Positions 27,437 to 38,578 of a DNA stretch of 64,000 nucleotides are shown piece after piece. The translations under genes were made by a program, and so were the position numbers. Positions within the stretch are counted from its first letter, which is position 1; every line of letters starts with the position of its first letter. The stretch lies in assembly GCA_943327755.2 (NCBI GenBank), contig CALPYF020000010.1, positions 21,001 through 85,000 of the forward strand. The letters run 5' to 3'. A model generated the notes under the pieces. The model had not been told where the DNA came from. It saw only the letters and a program-made list of their open reading frames with translations, and ran no database searches. The DNA comes from Deinococcus hopiensis KR-140. GTDB lineage: Bacteria > Deinococcota > Deinococci > Deinococcales > Deinococcaceae.

Positions 27437-27967
27437 ATGACCGACCTGACCCTGACGCTGGAGGCCTTCGTGCTGAACGCCCGCGTGAACGAGTTCCTGC
27501 TGGACCACCTGACCCCGGACGACCTGACCGTCTCGGACGGGCGGGGCGGCATGACCGTCGCGCGGATGCTCTCGCACATGGGCGCGTCACGCGGCGGGTG
27601 GCTGCTGGAGATGGCGCCCGAGTTCGCGGCGTCCACCCTGGCCCTGACCGGTGGGGAGAACCCGTGGCGCTGGCATACCACCGACCCCGCCCTGCTGCGT
27701 GCCATGCTGCGTGCCGGGGACGAGGCCGCCATTCAGGCGGTGCAGGCCCACACAGCCAGCGGCACCCCGTTCGCCGACCCGCACGGCGCCGGCACCTTCC
27801 ACACCCGTCCGGCGCTGTTCCTGACCTACATGACCGTGCACGACGCGGGGCACCGGGGGCAGATCGTGACCCTGCTACGCCACGCGGGCGCCTCGCCAGC
27901 GCGTCTGGACGACCTGGAGGACGCCTGGGCCGTGTGGCGCCGCCCCCTTTCACCGGAGACCCCATGA
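27437..27967 (+). CDS. DinB-family protein, third of four
   Basis: The 176-residue product begins MTDLTLTLEAFVLNARVNEF and continues with DGRGGMTVARMLSHMGASRGGWL and the third-helix motif YMTVHDAGHRGQIVTLLRHAG (H-D-x-x-H-R-G-Q). It is clearly a paralogue of the fourth gene; both share MTDLTL-x-L-x-AF and SDGRGG/TDGRGG. CCGGAGA precedes the ATG by six bases. The conserved histidines suggest a bound metal, but the reaction is unknown. Confidence 0.86.
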   Translation: MTDLTLTLEAFVLNARVNEFLLDHLTPDDLTVSDGRGGMTVARMLSHMGASRGGWLLEMAPEFAASTLALTGGENPWRWHTTDPALLRAMLRAGDEAAIQAVQAHTASGTPFADPHGAGTFHTRPALFLTYMTVHDAGHRGQIVTLLRHAGASPARLDDLEDAWAVWRRPLSPETP

Positions 27968-28485
27968 CTGACCTGACCCTGCTGCTCGACGCCTTCCGCC
28001 GCAACGCCCGCGTGAACGACACCCTGATCGCCGCCCTGACGCCCGAGGAGTTCGCCCTGACCGACGGGCGCGGCGGGTGGACCGTCGAGCGGCACCTGCG
28101 CCACATGGCGGGCTTCCGGGTGGGCTGGCTGTGGAACATGAGCCGCGACCACGCCATGCCGCTGCTCAACCCGGACGAACTGGACGCCGACGGCGACCCG
28201 CAGTGGCGCTGGGCGAACGCCCCGGCCACCAGCCTGCCGGAGGCGCTGGCCGCCGGGGACGCCGCTGCCATTAAGGCCGTGGAGGCGCACCGCGCGTCCG
28301 GCGAGCCCTTCGCCGACCCCTGGAACGAGGGCACGTACCGGAGCGACCCGGCGCACTTCCTGATGCACACCATCGTGCACGACAGCCATCACCGCGGGCA
28401 GGTCATGAGCCTGATCCGTCAGGGGGGCCGCACGCCCGAGCAGATGGACGCACTGGACAGCCACTGGGCGATCTGGCGCGAGTAG
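27964..28485 (+). CDS. DinB-family protein, fourth of four
   Basis: ATG 27964 overlaps the previous stop as ATGA. The 173-residue product (MTDLTLLLDAFRRNARVNDT) parallels the preceding protein along its whole length: TDGRGGWTVERHLRHMAGF, EAHRASGEPFADPWNEGTYR and the motif MHTIVHDSHHRGQVMSLIRQGG. A recent tandem duplication followed by divergence is the simplest explanation. The longer frame from 27598 is a shadow of gene 3. Confidence 0.87.
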   Translation: MTDLTLLLDAFRRNARVNDTLIAALTPEEFALTDGRGGWTVERHLRHMAGFRVGWLWNMSRDHAMPLLNPDELDADGDPQWRWANAPATSLPEALAAGDAAAIKAVEAHRASGEPFADPWNEGTYRSDPAHFLMHTIVHDSHHRGQVMSLIRQGGRTPEQMDALDSHWAIWRE

Positions 28486-28496
28486 GCGCCCGGCGC

Positions 28497-28502
28497 GATA
28501 CT
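28497..28502 (+). promoter_or_regulatory. -10 element of tsaE
   Basis: GATACT lies seven bases before the tsaE ATG, directly after the last DinB gene, so tsaE probably has its own leaderless promoter. Confidence 0.4.
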
Positions 28503-28509
28503 GGAGCGC

Positions 28510-28959
28510 ATGAGCGTCACCTCTCCCCTGCCCCTGGCCCCCGGCGAGTCCCGCGTGCTGCGCGGCCTGCACGAGCAGCACGCGCTCGGTGCGGCGCTGG
28601 CCGGGGCGCTCCCGCCGGGAGGCGTGCTGTTCCTGGAGGGCGAACTGGGCGCCGGGAAGACCAGCCTCACGCAGAGCCTGGTGGGCGCCCACGGCTTCAC
28701 CGAGCCGGTCACGAGTCCCACGTACGCGCTGATGAACGTGTACCCCGCACCCGGCGGGCAGGTGCTGCACGTGGACGCCTACCGCGTGCGGGACGTGCAG
28801 GAACTGTTCGAGATGGACCTCGAGGAACTGGTGCGCGGCAGTCGCGTCAGCGTGATCGAGTGGGGCGAGGGCCTGTACGCCGAGTACCCGGACGCGCCGA
28901 TCCTGCGCCTGGAACACCAGCCCGACCCGGAGACGCGCCTCGTGACCCGGCTGCGCTGA
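28510..28959 (+). CDS. tsaE: tRNA threonylcarbamoyladenosine biosynthesis ATPase TsaE
   Basis: TsaE is the ATPase that, with TsaB, TsaC and TsaD, installs t6A37 in ANN-decoding tRNAs. The 149-residue protein has the P-loop LEGELGAGKTSLTQSLV, the switch segment PVTSPTYALMNVY, the Walker-B-like HVDAYRV and the C-terminal VIEWGEGL. Length and order match bacterial TsaE. It is followed 24 bases later by the DUF2089 gene, which has its own -10 element. Confidence 0.93.
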   Translation: MSVTSPLPLAPGESRVLRGLHEQHALGAALAGALPPGGVLFLEGELGAGKTSLTQSLVGAHGFTEPVTSPTYALMNVYPAPGGQVLHVDAYRVRDVQELFEMDLEELVRGSRVSVIEWGEGLYAEYPDAPILRLEHQPDPETRLVTRLR

Positions 28960-28971
28960 TCAGGCGGGGCG

Positions 28972-28977
28972 TACAGT
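28972..28977 (+). promoter_or_regulatory. -10 element of the DUF2089 gene
   Basis: TACAGT lies six bases before ATG 28984. A GGGAGG stretch in those six bases is too close to act as a Shine-Dalgarno site. Confidence 0.45.
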
Positions 28978-28983
28978 GGGAGG

Positions 28984-29337
28984 ATGCGGCCCCTGCCCCT
29001 CCCCTTTCCCGACGAGACCGAGTCCCCGCTGGTGACCGAGCTGCGCTTCCCGACCAGTGGCGTGACGGTGCGCGGCGTGTTCGAACTGAACGAGTTCGCG
29101 GTGCTGACCCCGGAGAACCTGGAATTCCTGCGCCTGTACATCCGCGTGCGCGGCAACCTGAAGGAGGTCGAGCGGGTCCTGGGCATCAGCTACCCCACGG
29201 TGCGGGCGCGTTTCGACACGCTGCTGCGCGCCATCGGCTACGAGCCCGAGCAGGCCGACCCACAGGCCGAGGTGCTCGCCAGCCTGGAACGCGGCGAGAT
29301 CACCCCCGACGAGGCCGCCCGCAAACTGCGCCGCTGA
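28984..29337 (+). CDS. DUF2089-family protein without the zinc ribbon
   Basis: The 117-residue product contains the DUF2089 core: VRGVFELNEFAVLTPENLEFLRLYIRVRGNLKEVERVLGISYPTVRARFDTLLRAIGYE. This has a helix-turn-helix look (GNLKEVERVLGISYPTVRARFD). It ends with a short acidic helix, ASLERGEITPDEAARKLRR, often seen at the end of such proteins. The N-terminal CxxC zinc ribbon of longer relatives is absent. A DNA-binding or regulatory role is suspected but unproven. Confidence 0.82.
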   Translation: MRPLPLPFPDETESPLVTELRFPTSGVTVRGVFELNEFAVLTPENLEFLRLYIRVRGNLKEVERVLGISYPTVRARFDTLLRAIGYEPEQADPQAEVLASLERGEITPDEAARKLRR

Positions 29338-29353
29338 CGGTCGTAGCCTCCAG

Positions 29354-29713
29354 TCAGAAGACCTTGCTGCCCAGTTTCGCCACGTGCAGCGGGACCAGGG
29401 GGGTGGCGTCGCCGCTGGGCGCGCCAGGCAGCTGCACGCCCAGGATCAGCACCTCGGACACGCTGTCCCCGACGGGGCGGGGCTCGAAGTTCAGGACGCC
29501 CAGTACCTGCGCGCCGATCAGTTCCTGCGGGGTGTGCCCGGTGAAACGCCCCACGCTGACGCGCGTGCCGAACTTCCCGAAGTCGACCGTCAGGCGGTAG
29601 GCGGGTCTGGGGGTGCCGGGGGCGGGTTCGGCGTTCAGGACGCGGCCCAGGCGGATGTCGAGCAGGTCGAGGCTCTGGGCCGGACTGACGGTGGGTTTGA
29701 GGTCGGTCGCCAT
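29354..29713 (-). CDS. tRNA-binding-domain protein (CsaA-like)
   Basis: The 119-residue protein is a single EMAP-II/OB-fold domain. Diagnostic pieces are LDIRLGRVLNAEPAPGTPRPAYRLTVDFG, SVGRFTGHTPQELIGAQVLGVLNFEPR and a C-terminal LVPLHVAKLGSKVF. CsaA proteins are dimeric and bind tRNA or act as secretion-related chaperones in Bacillus. No aminoacyl-tRNA synthetase domain is attached. It converges with the DUF2089 gene. Confidence 0.85.
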   Translation of the reverse strand: MATDLKPTVSPAQSLDLLDIRLGRVLNAEPAPGTPRPAYRLTVDFGKFGTRVSVGRFTGHTPQELIGAQVLGVLNFEPRPVGDSVSEVLILGVQLPGAPSGDATPLVPLHVAKLGSKVF

Positions 29714-29726
29714 AAGGTCGAGCCTG

Positions 29727-30263
29727 TCACGTGGGCGCGCCCACGAGGGGCGTGAGGTCTGACCAGCCCATGCGGAGCTCGCGCAGAGCGCCTTCCTGTT
29801 TCTCGCCGCACTCGTGGGCGCCCTGACGGGCGTACCAGTGGCGGGTGGGGTTGGTGTCCAGCACCCACAGGGCGAGGCTGGCCGCGCCGCGCGCCTGCAT
29901 GACCTGCGCCGCCTGCCGCAGCAGGTCGCGCCCGAGCCCTGCGCCCTGGGCGGCTTTCAGGCTGTAGAGGGTAAAGAGCTCCGCGTCGAAGCCCGGGTGG
30001 TCGCGTGATGTCCCGGCGGAGGCGAAGGCCACGATCTGCCCGGCGTCCCCGGCGACGAACACGGCGTCCTGCCCGGCCGCGATGTTGCCCGTCCAGAACA
30101 CCTCACGCTGCGCCTGCATCTCAGGGCTGGTCATGCGGTCCAGGAAGTCGGCGGGGATCAGGCCCGCGTAGGTGTCGCGCCAGCTCTGGACGTGCACGGC
30201 GGCGATGCCGAGGGCGTCGGCGGGCGTGGCGGCGCGGATCAGGGGAGCGCGGGTCACGGACAT
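29727..30263 (-). CDS. GNAT-family N-acetyltransferase
   Basis: The 178-residue protein begins IRAATPADALGIAAVHVQSWRDTYAGLIPADFLD, a typical GNAT opening with the SW-x-x-TY motif. The acetyl-CoA site is TLYSLKAAQGAGLGRDLLRQAAQVM (Q-x-x-G-x-G), followed by SLALWVLDTNPTRHWYARQGAHECGEKQ. The substrate is unknown. Its -10 element (TATGCT, 30269-30274) lies five bases before the ATG. Confidence 0.88.
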   Translation of the reverse strand: MSVTRAPLIRAATPADALGIAAVHVQSWRDTYAGLIPADFLDRMTSPEMQAQREVFWTGNIAAGQDAVFVAGDAGQIVAFASAGTSRDHPGFDAELFTLYSLKAAQGAGLGRDLLRQAAQVMQARGAASLALWVLDTNPTRHWYARQGAHECGEKQEGALRELRMGWSDLTPLVGAPT

Positions 30264-30268
30264 ACGGC

Positions 30269-30274
30269 AGCATA
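30269..30274 (-). promoter_or_regulatory. -10 element of the GNAT gene
   Basis: TATGCT on the minus strand ends five bases before ATG 30263, a leaderless arrangement. Confidence 0.5.
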
Positions 30275-30324
30275 AGCGTGCGCCGCCCCGGAAGGCGGCG
30301 CAGCTGCGGCGGGCGTGAAGGACT

Positions 30325-31020
<696 letters not shown>

Positions 31021-31121
31021 GATTCTTCACACCATACCCGATAAGTCGCGTGCGGGCGGCGCGCGGCGCGTCTGCCCCCAGCTGGCGGGGTGGGGGAGCG
31101 GGCAATCGCAATCCACCCCAC

Positions 31122-31150
31122 ATGACATTCCCGGCCGAAAGTTTTATACT
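31122..31150 (+). promoter_or_regulatory. Sigma-70-type promoter of the acyl-CoA dehydrogenase gene
   Basis: ATGACA (31122-31127) and TATACT (31145-31150) are separated by exactly 17 bases, five of six matches each to the -35 and -10 consensus. A leader of about 58 bases follows, ending in AAGGAGG before the ATG. It is one of the best conventional promoters in the window. Confidence 0.75.
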
Positions 31151-31214
31151 CGGTTCAACTAACAGTGCCGGGTTGTGTCCACCAGCGGACGAACCCCACC
31201 AAGGAGGACACAGA

Positions 31215-33050
<1,836 letters not shown>

Positions 33051-33063
33051 ACCCTGGCACGGA

Positions 33064-33092
33064 ACGCCGCCCCCTGATCGTGGGGGCGGCGT
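33064..33092 (+). terminator. Terminator after the acyl-CoA dehydrogenase gene
   Basis: ACGCCGCCCCC (33064-33074) pairs perfectly with GGGGGCGGCGT (33082-33092) around a seven-base loop. It is followed by CCTCT only, so the T-run is weak. It sits between the dehydrogenase stop and the -10 element of the peroxiredoxin gene. Confidence 0.65.
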
Positions 33093-33096
33093 CCTC

Positions 33097-33102
33097 TATG
33101 CT
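33097..33102 (+). promoter_or_regulatory. -10 element of the peroxiredoxin gene
   Basis: TATGCT lies seven bases before ATG 33110, suggesting a leaderless mRNA independent of the upstream gene. Confidence 0.4.
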
Positions 33103-33109
33103 CGCGGGC

Positions 33110-33670
33110 ATGACCGACCCGCATGTCCTCCCGGCTGACCTGCCCGCTCCTGCTGACGACGGCGCGTGCGTGCACCTGCCCGGCCTGCGCTGGCCGACTT
33201 ACGCGCTGCGCGGCACGGACGGCGCGGCCCATGACCTGTCGGTCCTGCCGAGGCGGACCGTGGTGTACGCGTATCCGAAGACGGCGCGGCCGGATCAGGC
33301 CATGCCGGAGGACTGGGATCTGATTCCCGGGGCGCGGGGCTGCACGCCGCAGTCGTGCGCGTTCCGGGATCATCACGCGGAGTTGCGGGCGGCGGGCACG
33401 CGGGTGTTCGGCCTGAGCGTGCAGGACACCGCGTACCAGCGGGCGGCGGCGGCGCGGCTGCACCTGCCGTTCCCGCTGCTGTCCGACGCGGCGGGCGTGG
33501 TCCGCCAGACATTGGGGCTGCCGACCTTTCAGGCGGGCGGCGAGGACCTGCTGCGGCGCGTGACGCTGATCGTGCGCGGCGGCGTGATCGAGCACGTCTT
33601 CTATCCGGTGTTCCCGCCGGACCGCAGCGCGCAGGACGTGCTGGACTGGCTCGCCGCGCACCCGGCGTAA
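33110..33670 (+). CDS. Peroxiredoxin, PrxQ/BCP-like
   Basis: The 186-residue thioredoxin-fold protein reduces peroxides. It shows VVYAYPKT, then GARGCTPQSCAFRDHHAEL, where the two cysteines four residues apart are the peroxidatic and resolving pair of PrxQ types. The later FGLSVQDTAYQRAAAARLHLPFPLLSDAAG segment is also typical. A ~10-residue insertion precedes the first Cys compared with E. coli BCP. ATG 33110 is chosen; an in-frame ATG at 33098 overlaps the -10 element. Confidence 0.87.
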   Translation: MTDPHVLPADLPAPADDGACVHLPGLRWPTYALRGTDGAAHDLSVLPRRTVVYAYPKTARPDQAMPEDWDLIPGARGCTPQSCAFRDHHAELRAAGTRVFGLSVQDTAYQRAAAARLHLPFPLLSDAAGVVRQTLGLPTFQAGGEDLLRRVTLIVRGGVIEHVFYPVFPPDRSAQDVLDWLAAHPA

Positions 33671-33723
33671 CAGCCAAGGAGGGGCGCCGCGGTGTTCCGC
33701 AGGCGCTCCTCTCCCCCGCCCGC

Positions 33724-35529
33724 TCAGGGGCGGTAGGTCTTGATGACGCCGCCCTCGGCGCCGGCGCGGCCCGTGCGGTAGAACACGAGGCTGATGGGCA
33801 GGTTGCTGCCGCTGCTGGGCACGAAGTCGATGTTCAGGCGGTCGCTCTGGGCGCGCCACAGCAGCACGGGCTCGTCGGGTTTCAGGGCGTTGCCGGTGCG
33901 GGGCAGCTTGATGGTCTGCGTGATCGGGCCGTCCTGGATGTTCATGGCGCCCCGGTACAGGCCCCCGCGGGGGCTGAGGGCCACGGCGGTCCCGGCGGCG
34001 CCGTTGACTTCCAGGTCGTACAGCACGCCGTAGTTGCCGCTCAGGCGCACGGTCTGGCCGGTCAGGGCGTCGGTGCCGGTCACGGCGGGGTCCACGCGGC
34101 CGTCCCCGATGATCAATCTGGTGGGCAGGGCGCCCAGCGTGACGCGCAGGGTCCGCACGGCGTCCGGGAAGGTGCCGCGCGTGTGCCGCCCGTCGGGGCG
34201 CAGGTACGGCAGCTGCTGGATGACCTGCGGGGTGGGCGGCAGCCCGTCTTCCAGCATCACGTACGTCAGTTCGACCTTGCCGGACGAGCTGAGGTCCTGC
34301 ATGACGTTCACGCCGCTGCCGGTGCTCAGGGTGGGGCTGGCGTACACGGCGGCCGACTGCCCGGGCGAGAGGGTGAGGGTGGTGCCGCCGGTGGACGCGA
34401 AGTACTCCAGCAGCGTCACCTGCCCCAGGATGCTCTCGATGCGGGTGGGGGCGGTCTCGCCGAGGCGTTCGCTGCGCACCTCGACCGGGCGGCTCTCGAG
34501 GTTGCGGGCGATGACGTACAGCCGCGCGGCGCGGCCCAGGCCGTTCAGGTGGTACCCGAGCAGGCGGGCGCGGCCCGTGACGCTGTCCTGGTACAGGATG
34601 CCGCTCTGGTCAGGCACCTCGGGGCTGTCACTGAACAGCAGCGGGTAGCTGGGGCTGGCCTGCGGGCTGATCAGCGCGGCGGGGTAGGTGAGGATCTGCG
34701 GGTCCGGGAAGGCGTCGCCGGGCTGGGCGTACTTCAGGGCGTACGTCAGGGGCGTGTCGACCGGCTGGCCCTCCACGCGGATGGTGCGGGTGAAGGGCTG
34801 GCTCTGCAGGCCGCGGCTGTTCGTGACGGTCAGGGTGACGGTGTACGTGCCGGGCTGGAAGTACACGTCCTGCCGCCCGGCCCAGCGGCGGGCGGTGATG
34901 TCCGCGCCGTCCGGGTCGAAGGGGTACTCGGTGTACACGACCCGCTCGCCGGGCGCGTACACGTTCTTGTCGGTGCTGAAACGCGCCTGGGGACTCATGG
35001 GGTTCCCGCCGTCGCGCAGGGCGGTCAGGGTGAAGCCGCGTCCGGTGTCGTCGCCGGTCAGGTTGGCGTTCAGGGCGTCGGCGAGGGTGCGGGCGCTGAC
35101 GTACGTGATGGGTCCCACGCTGGCGACCGTCCCGGCGGGCTGCGCGGCGCCGTTCAGGGCCGCCGTGTTCTTGCGGGTGTCGAGGCTCAGCCGCGCGAGC
35201 TGCACCTGGGTGCCGCTGGCCTGGATGGGCTGCCCGAGCAGCGCGGCCGTCTCGCGCAGGGGCAGCATGGTGCGCCCGCCGATGTTGCGCGGGGGGCTCA
35301 GCCAGCGCTGCGGGGCACCGTTGACGTACAGGTCGGCGTCGTCAACCGTGAAGGTCAGCTGCACGGACCCGAGGCCCGGCTGGGCGGCGCGGGCGGCCCC
35401 GGCGGTCAGCAGGGTCAGTGACGCGCCGCCCGTCAGGGGCGGCGTGAGCAGGCTCAGGCTGGTGAGCAGCGCCGTTCGGAAACGGGCGCGGCGGGCGCGG
35501 CGGTGGTGGGCGGGGCGGGCGGACAGCAC
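33724..35529 (-). CDS. Exported protein with copper-amine-oxidase-like stalk domain
   Basis: The 601-residue product has an Arg-rich N-terminus and a hydrophobic signal (TALLTSLSLLTPPLTGGASL ... AARAA). Residues ~60-165 form a copper-amine-oxidase N-terminal (stalk) domain: DADLYVNGAPQRWLSPPRNI, GRTMLPLRETAALLG and TYVSARTLADAL. A PKD-like segment follows (RFSTDKNVYAPGERVVYTE ... YTVTLTVTNSRGL). The rest is beta-rich without a recognised family. It is probably an envelope or cell-surface protein. It is divergent from ftsH, and the true start may be a few codons downstream. Confidence 0.78.
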   Translation of the reverse strand: MLSARPAHHRRARRARFRTALLTSLSLLTPPLTGGASLTLLTAGAARAAQPGLGSVQLTFTVDDADLYVNGAPQRWLSPPRNIGGRTMLPLRETAALLGQPIQASGTQVQLARLSLDTRKNTAALNGAAQPAGTVASVGPITYVSARTLADALNANLTGDDTGRGFTLTALRDGGNPMSPQARFSTDKNVYAPGERVVYTEYPFDPDGADITARRWAGRQDVYFQPGTYTVTLTVTNSRGLQSQPFTRTIRVEGQPVDTPLTYALKYAQPGDAFPDPQILTYPAALISPQASPSYPLLFSDSPEVPDQSGILYQDSVTGRARLLGYHLNGLGRAARLYVIARNLESRPVEVRSERLGETAPTRIESILGQVTLLEYFASTGGTTLTLSPGQSAAVYASPTLSTGSGVNVMQDLSSSGKVELTYVMLEDGLPPTPQVIQQLPYLRPDGRHTRGTFPDAVRTLRVTLGALPTRLIIGDGRVDPAVTGTDALTGQTVRLSGNYGVLYDLEVNGAAGTAVALSPRGGLYRGAMNIQDGPITQTIKLPRTGNALKPDEPVLLWRAQSDRLNIDFVPSSGSNLPISLVFYRTGRAGAEGGVIKTYRP

Positions 35530-35659
35530 CGGTAGAGTATGCCCCGCGAACCTGACGGACGTCTGCCCCGGGGCGCGTTGATCAGCGCTGGATGAAGCGG
35601 CCCCCTGGTGGGGGCAAGGATGTCGCGCTGCGTTGCAGTTGCGGGCGCGGCGGGGAGCA

Positions 35660-35665
35660 TAGACT
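35660..35665 (+). promoter_or_regulatory. -10 element of ftsH
   Basis: TAGACT lies five bases before the ATG at 35671, giving a leaderless mRNA and excluding the longer upstream frame from 35608. Confidence 0.5.
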
Positions 35666-35670
35666 GGGGC

Positions 35671-37536
<1,866 letters not shown>

Positions 37537-37538
37537 AC

Positions 37539-37587
37539 CGCATGGAGCACGCCCCCGGCCAGTCGAGCCGGGGGCGTGCTCCATGCG
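37539..37587. terminator. Perfect 21-bp hairpin between ftsH and frnE
   Basis: Positions 37539-37559 are exactly complementary to 37567-37587, with a seven-base loop. The stem begins three bases after the ftsH stop and lies 14 bases beyond the frnE stop. GGGTTTC follows on the plus side. It is the strongest hairpin in the window and very probably a bidirectional terminator. Confidence 0.8.
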
Positions 37588-37600
37588 TGTCGGGTTTCGG

Positions 37601-38356
37601 TCAAGCGCGTTCGGGCACGGCGCACTGGCCGTCCTCGCAGCCGTCCGCAAGAGTCTCGGTGCCGAGCATCTGGAGGGGAGCGGGGTGGGTTTCCTGCCAG
37701 ACCTGATTCAGCGCGCCGAGCAGCGTCTGGGGATCCTGCGCGCCGCTGACGCCGTACTTGCCGCCCAGCACGAAGAACGGCACGCCGCTGATACCCAGCG
37801 CCTGGGCCTGCGCCTCGTCCTGGCGCACGGCGTGGGCGTGGCGGCCGTCGAGCAGGGCCGCGCGGGCCTCGGTGCCGTCCAGGCCGACCTCCTGCGCGAG
37901 GCGCACCAGGGTGTCGAGGTCGCTGACGAGCTCGCCGTCACTCATGTAGGCGCGCAGCAGGCGTTCCTTCATGGCGTCCTGCCTGCCGTGCTGCGCGGCG
38001 TGGTGGATGAGCTGGTGCGCGGAGAAGGTGTTGCCCAGGCGGGCACGCTCAAAGTGGTACTCCAGGCCCTCCCCGGCGGCCGTGCGGGTGACGTGGTCCA
38101 TCATGCCCTGCGCGTCCTCGGCAGTGCGGCCGTATTTCTTCGCGAGGGCGTCGCGCATGGTCAGGGGATGCTCGGGGGGCGTGCCCGGGTCAAGCTCGAA
38201 GGCATGCCAGACGATCTCGACCTGATCGCGGTGCGGGAAGGCCGAGAGGGCCTGTTCGAAGCGGCGTTTGCCGATGTAGCACCAGGGGCAGGCGACGTCC
38301 GACCAGATGTCCACGCGCAGCCGGTCCGGGGCGGAGGGGGTGAAGAGCTGAGTCAT
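37601..38356 (-). CDS. frnE: DsbA-family disulfide isomerase FrnE
   Basis: The 251-residue thioredoxin-fold protein has the CPWC active site (IWSDVACPWCYIGKRRFEQAL) and the cis-Pro segment GISGVPFFVLGGKYGVSGAQ. Near the C-terminus is a second motif, CEDGQC (C-x4-C). The CXXC plus CX4C pair is the known feature of D. radiodurans FrnE, a cytosolic thiol-disulfide isomerase linked to oxidative and radiation stress. ATG 38356 begins MTQLFTP; an upstream extension to 38425 is rejected as AT-rich leader. It converges with ftsH. Confidence 0.92.
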   Translation of the reverse strand: MTQLFTPSAPDRLRVDIWSDVACPWCYIGKRRFEQALSAFPHRDQVEIVWHAFELDPGTPPEHPLTMRDALAKKYGRTAEDAQGMMDHVTRTAAGEGLEYHFERARLGNTFSAHQLIHHAAQHGRQDAMKERLLRAYMSDGELVSDLDTLVRLAQEVGLDGTEARAALLDGRHAHAVRQDEAQAQALGISGVPFFVLGGKYGVSGAQDPQTLLGALNQVWQETHPAPLQMLGTETLADGCEDGQCAVPERA

Positions 38357-38578
38357 GCCCTGGATTCTAGCATACTTTGTAAAATAAACCATCAAATCTG
38401 TTCCTGCCGTGCTGGTCCGGACCACAACACAGCCGCCACCTCATGAAGCCGAGTTCATCCGCACCGACTCATGAGAATCAGGCCTAGAAAATGCCGTCAT
38501 GGTCACACTTTTGGCTGACGACACCCCCATGAGGACGCACCCGGAGTTCTCACCGCCGTCCCGTACAGTAAAAGGCAC

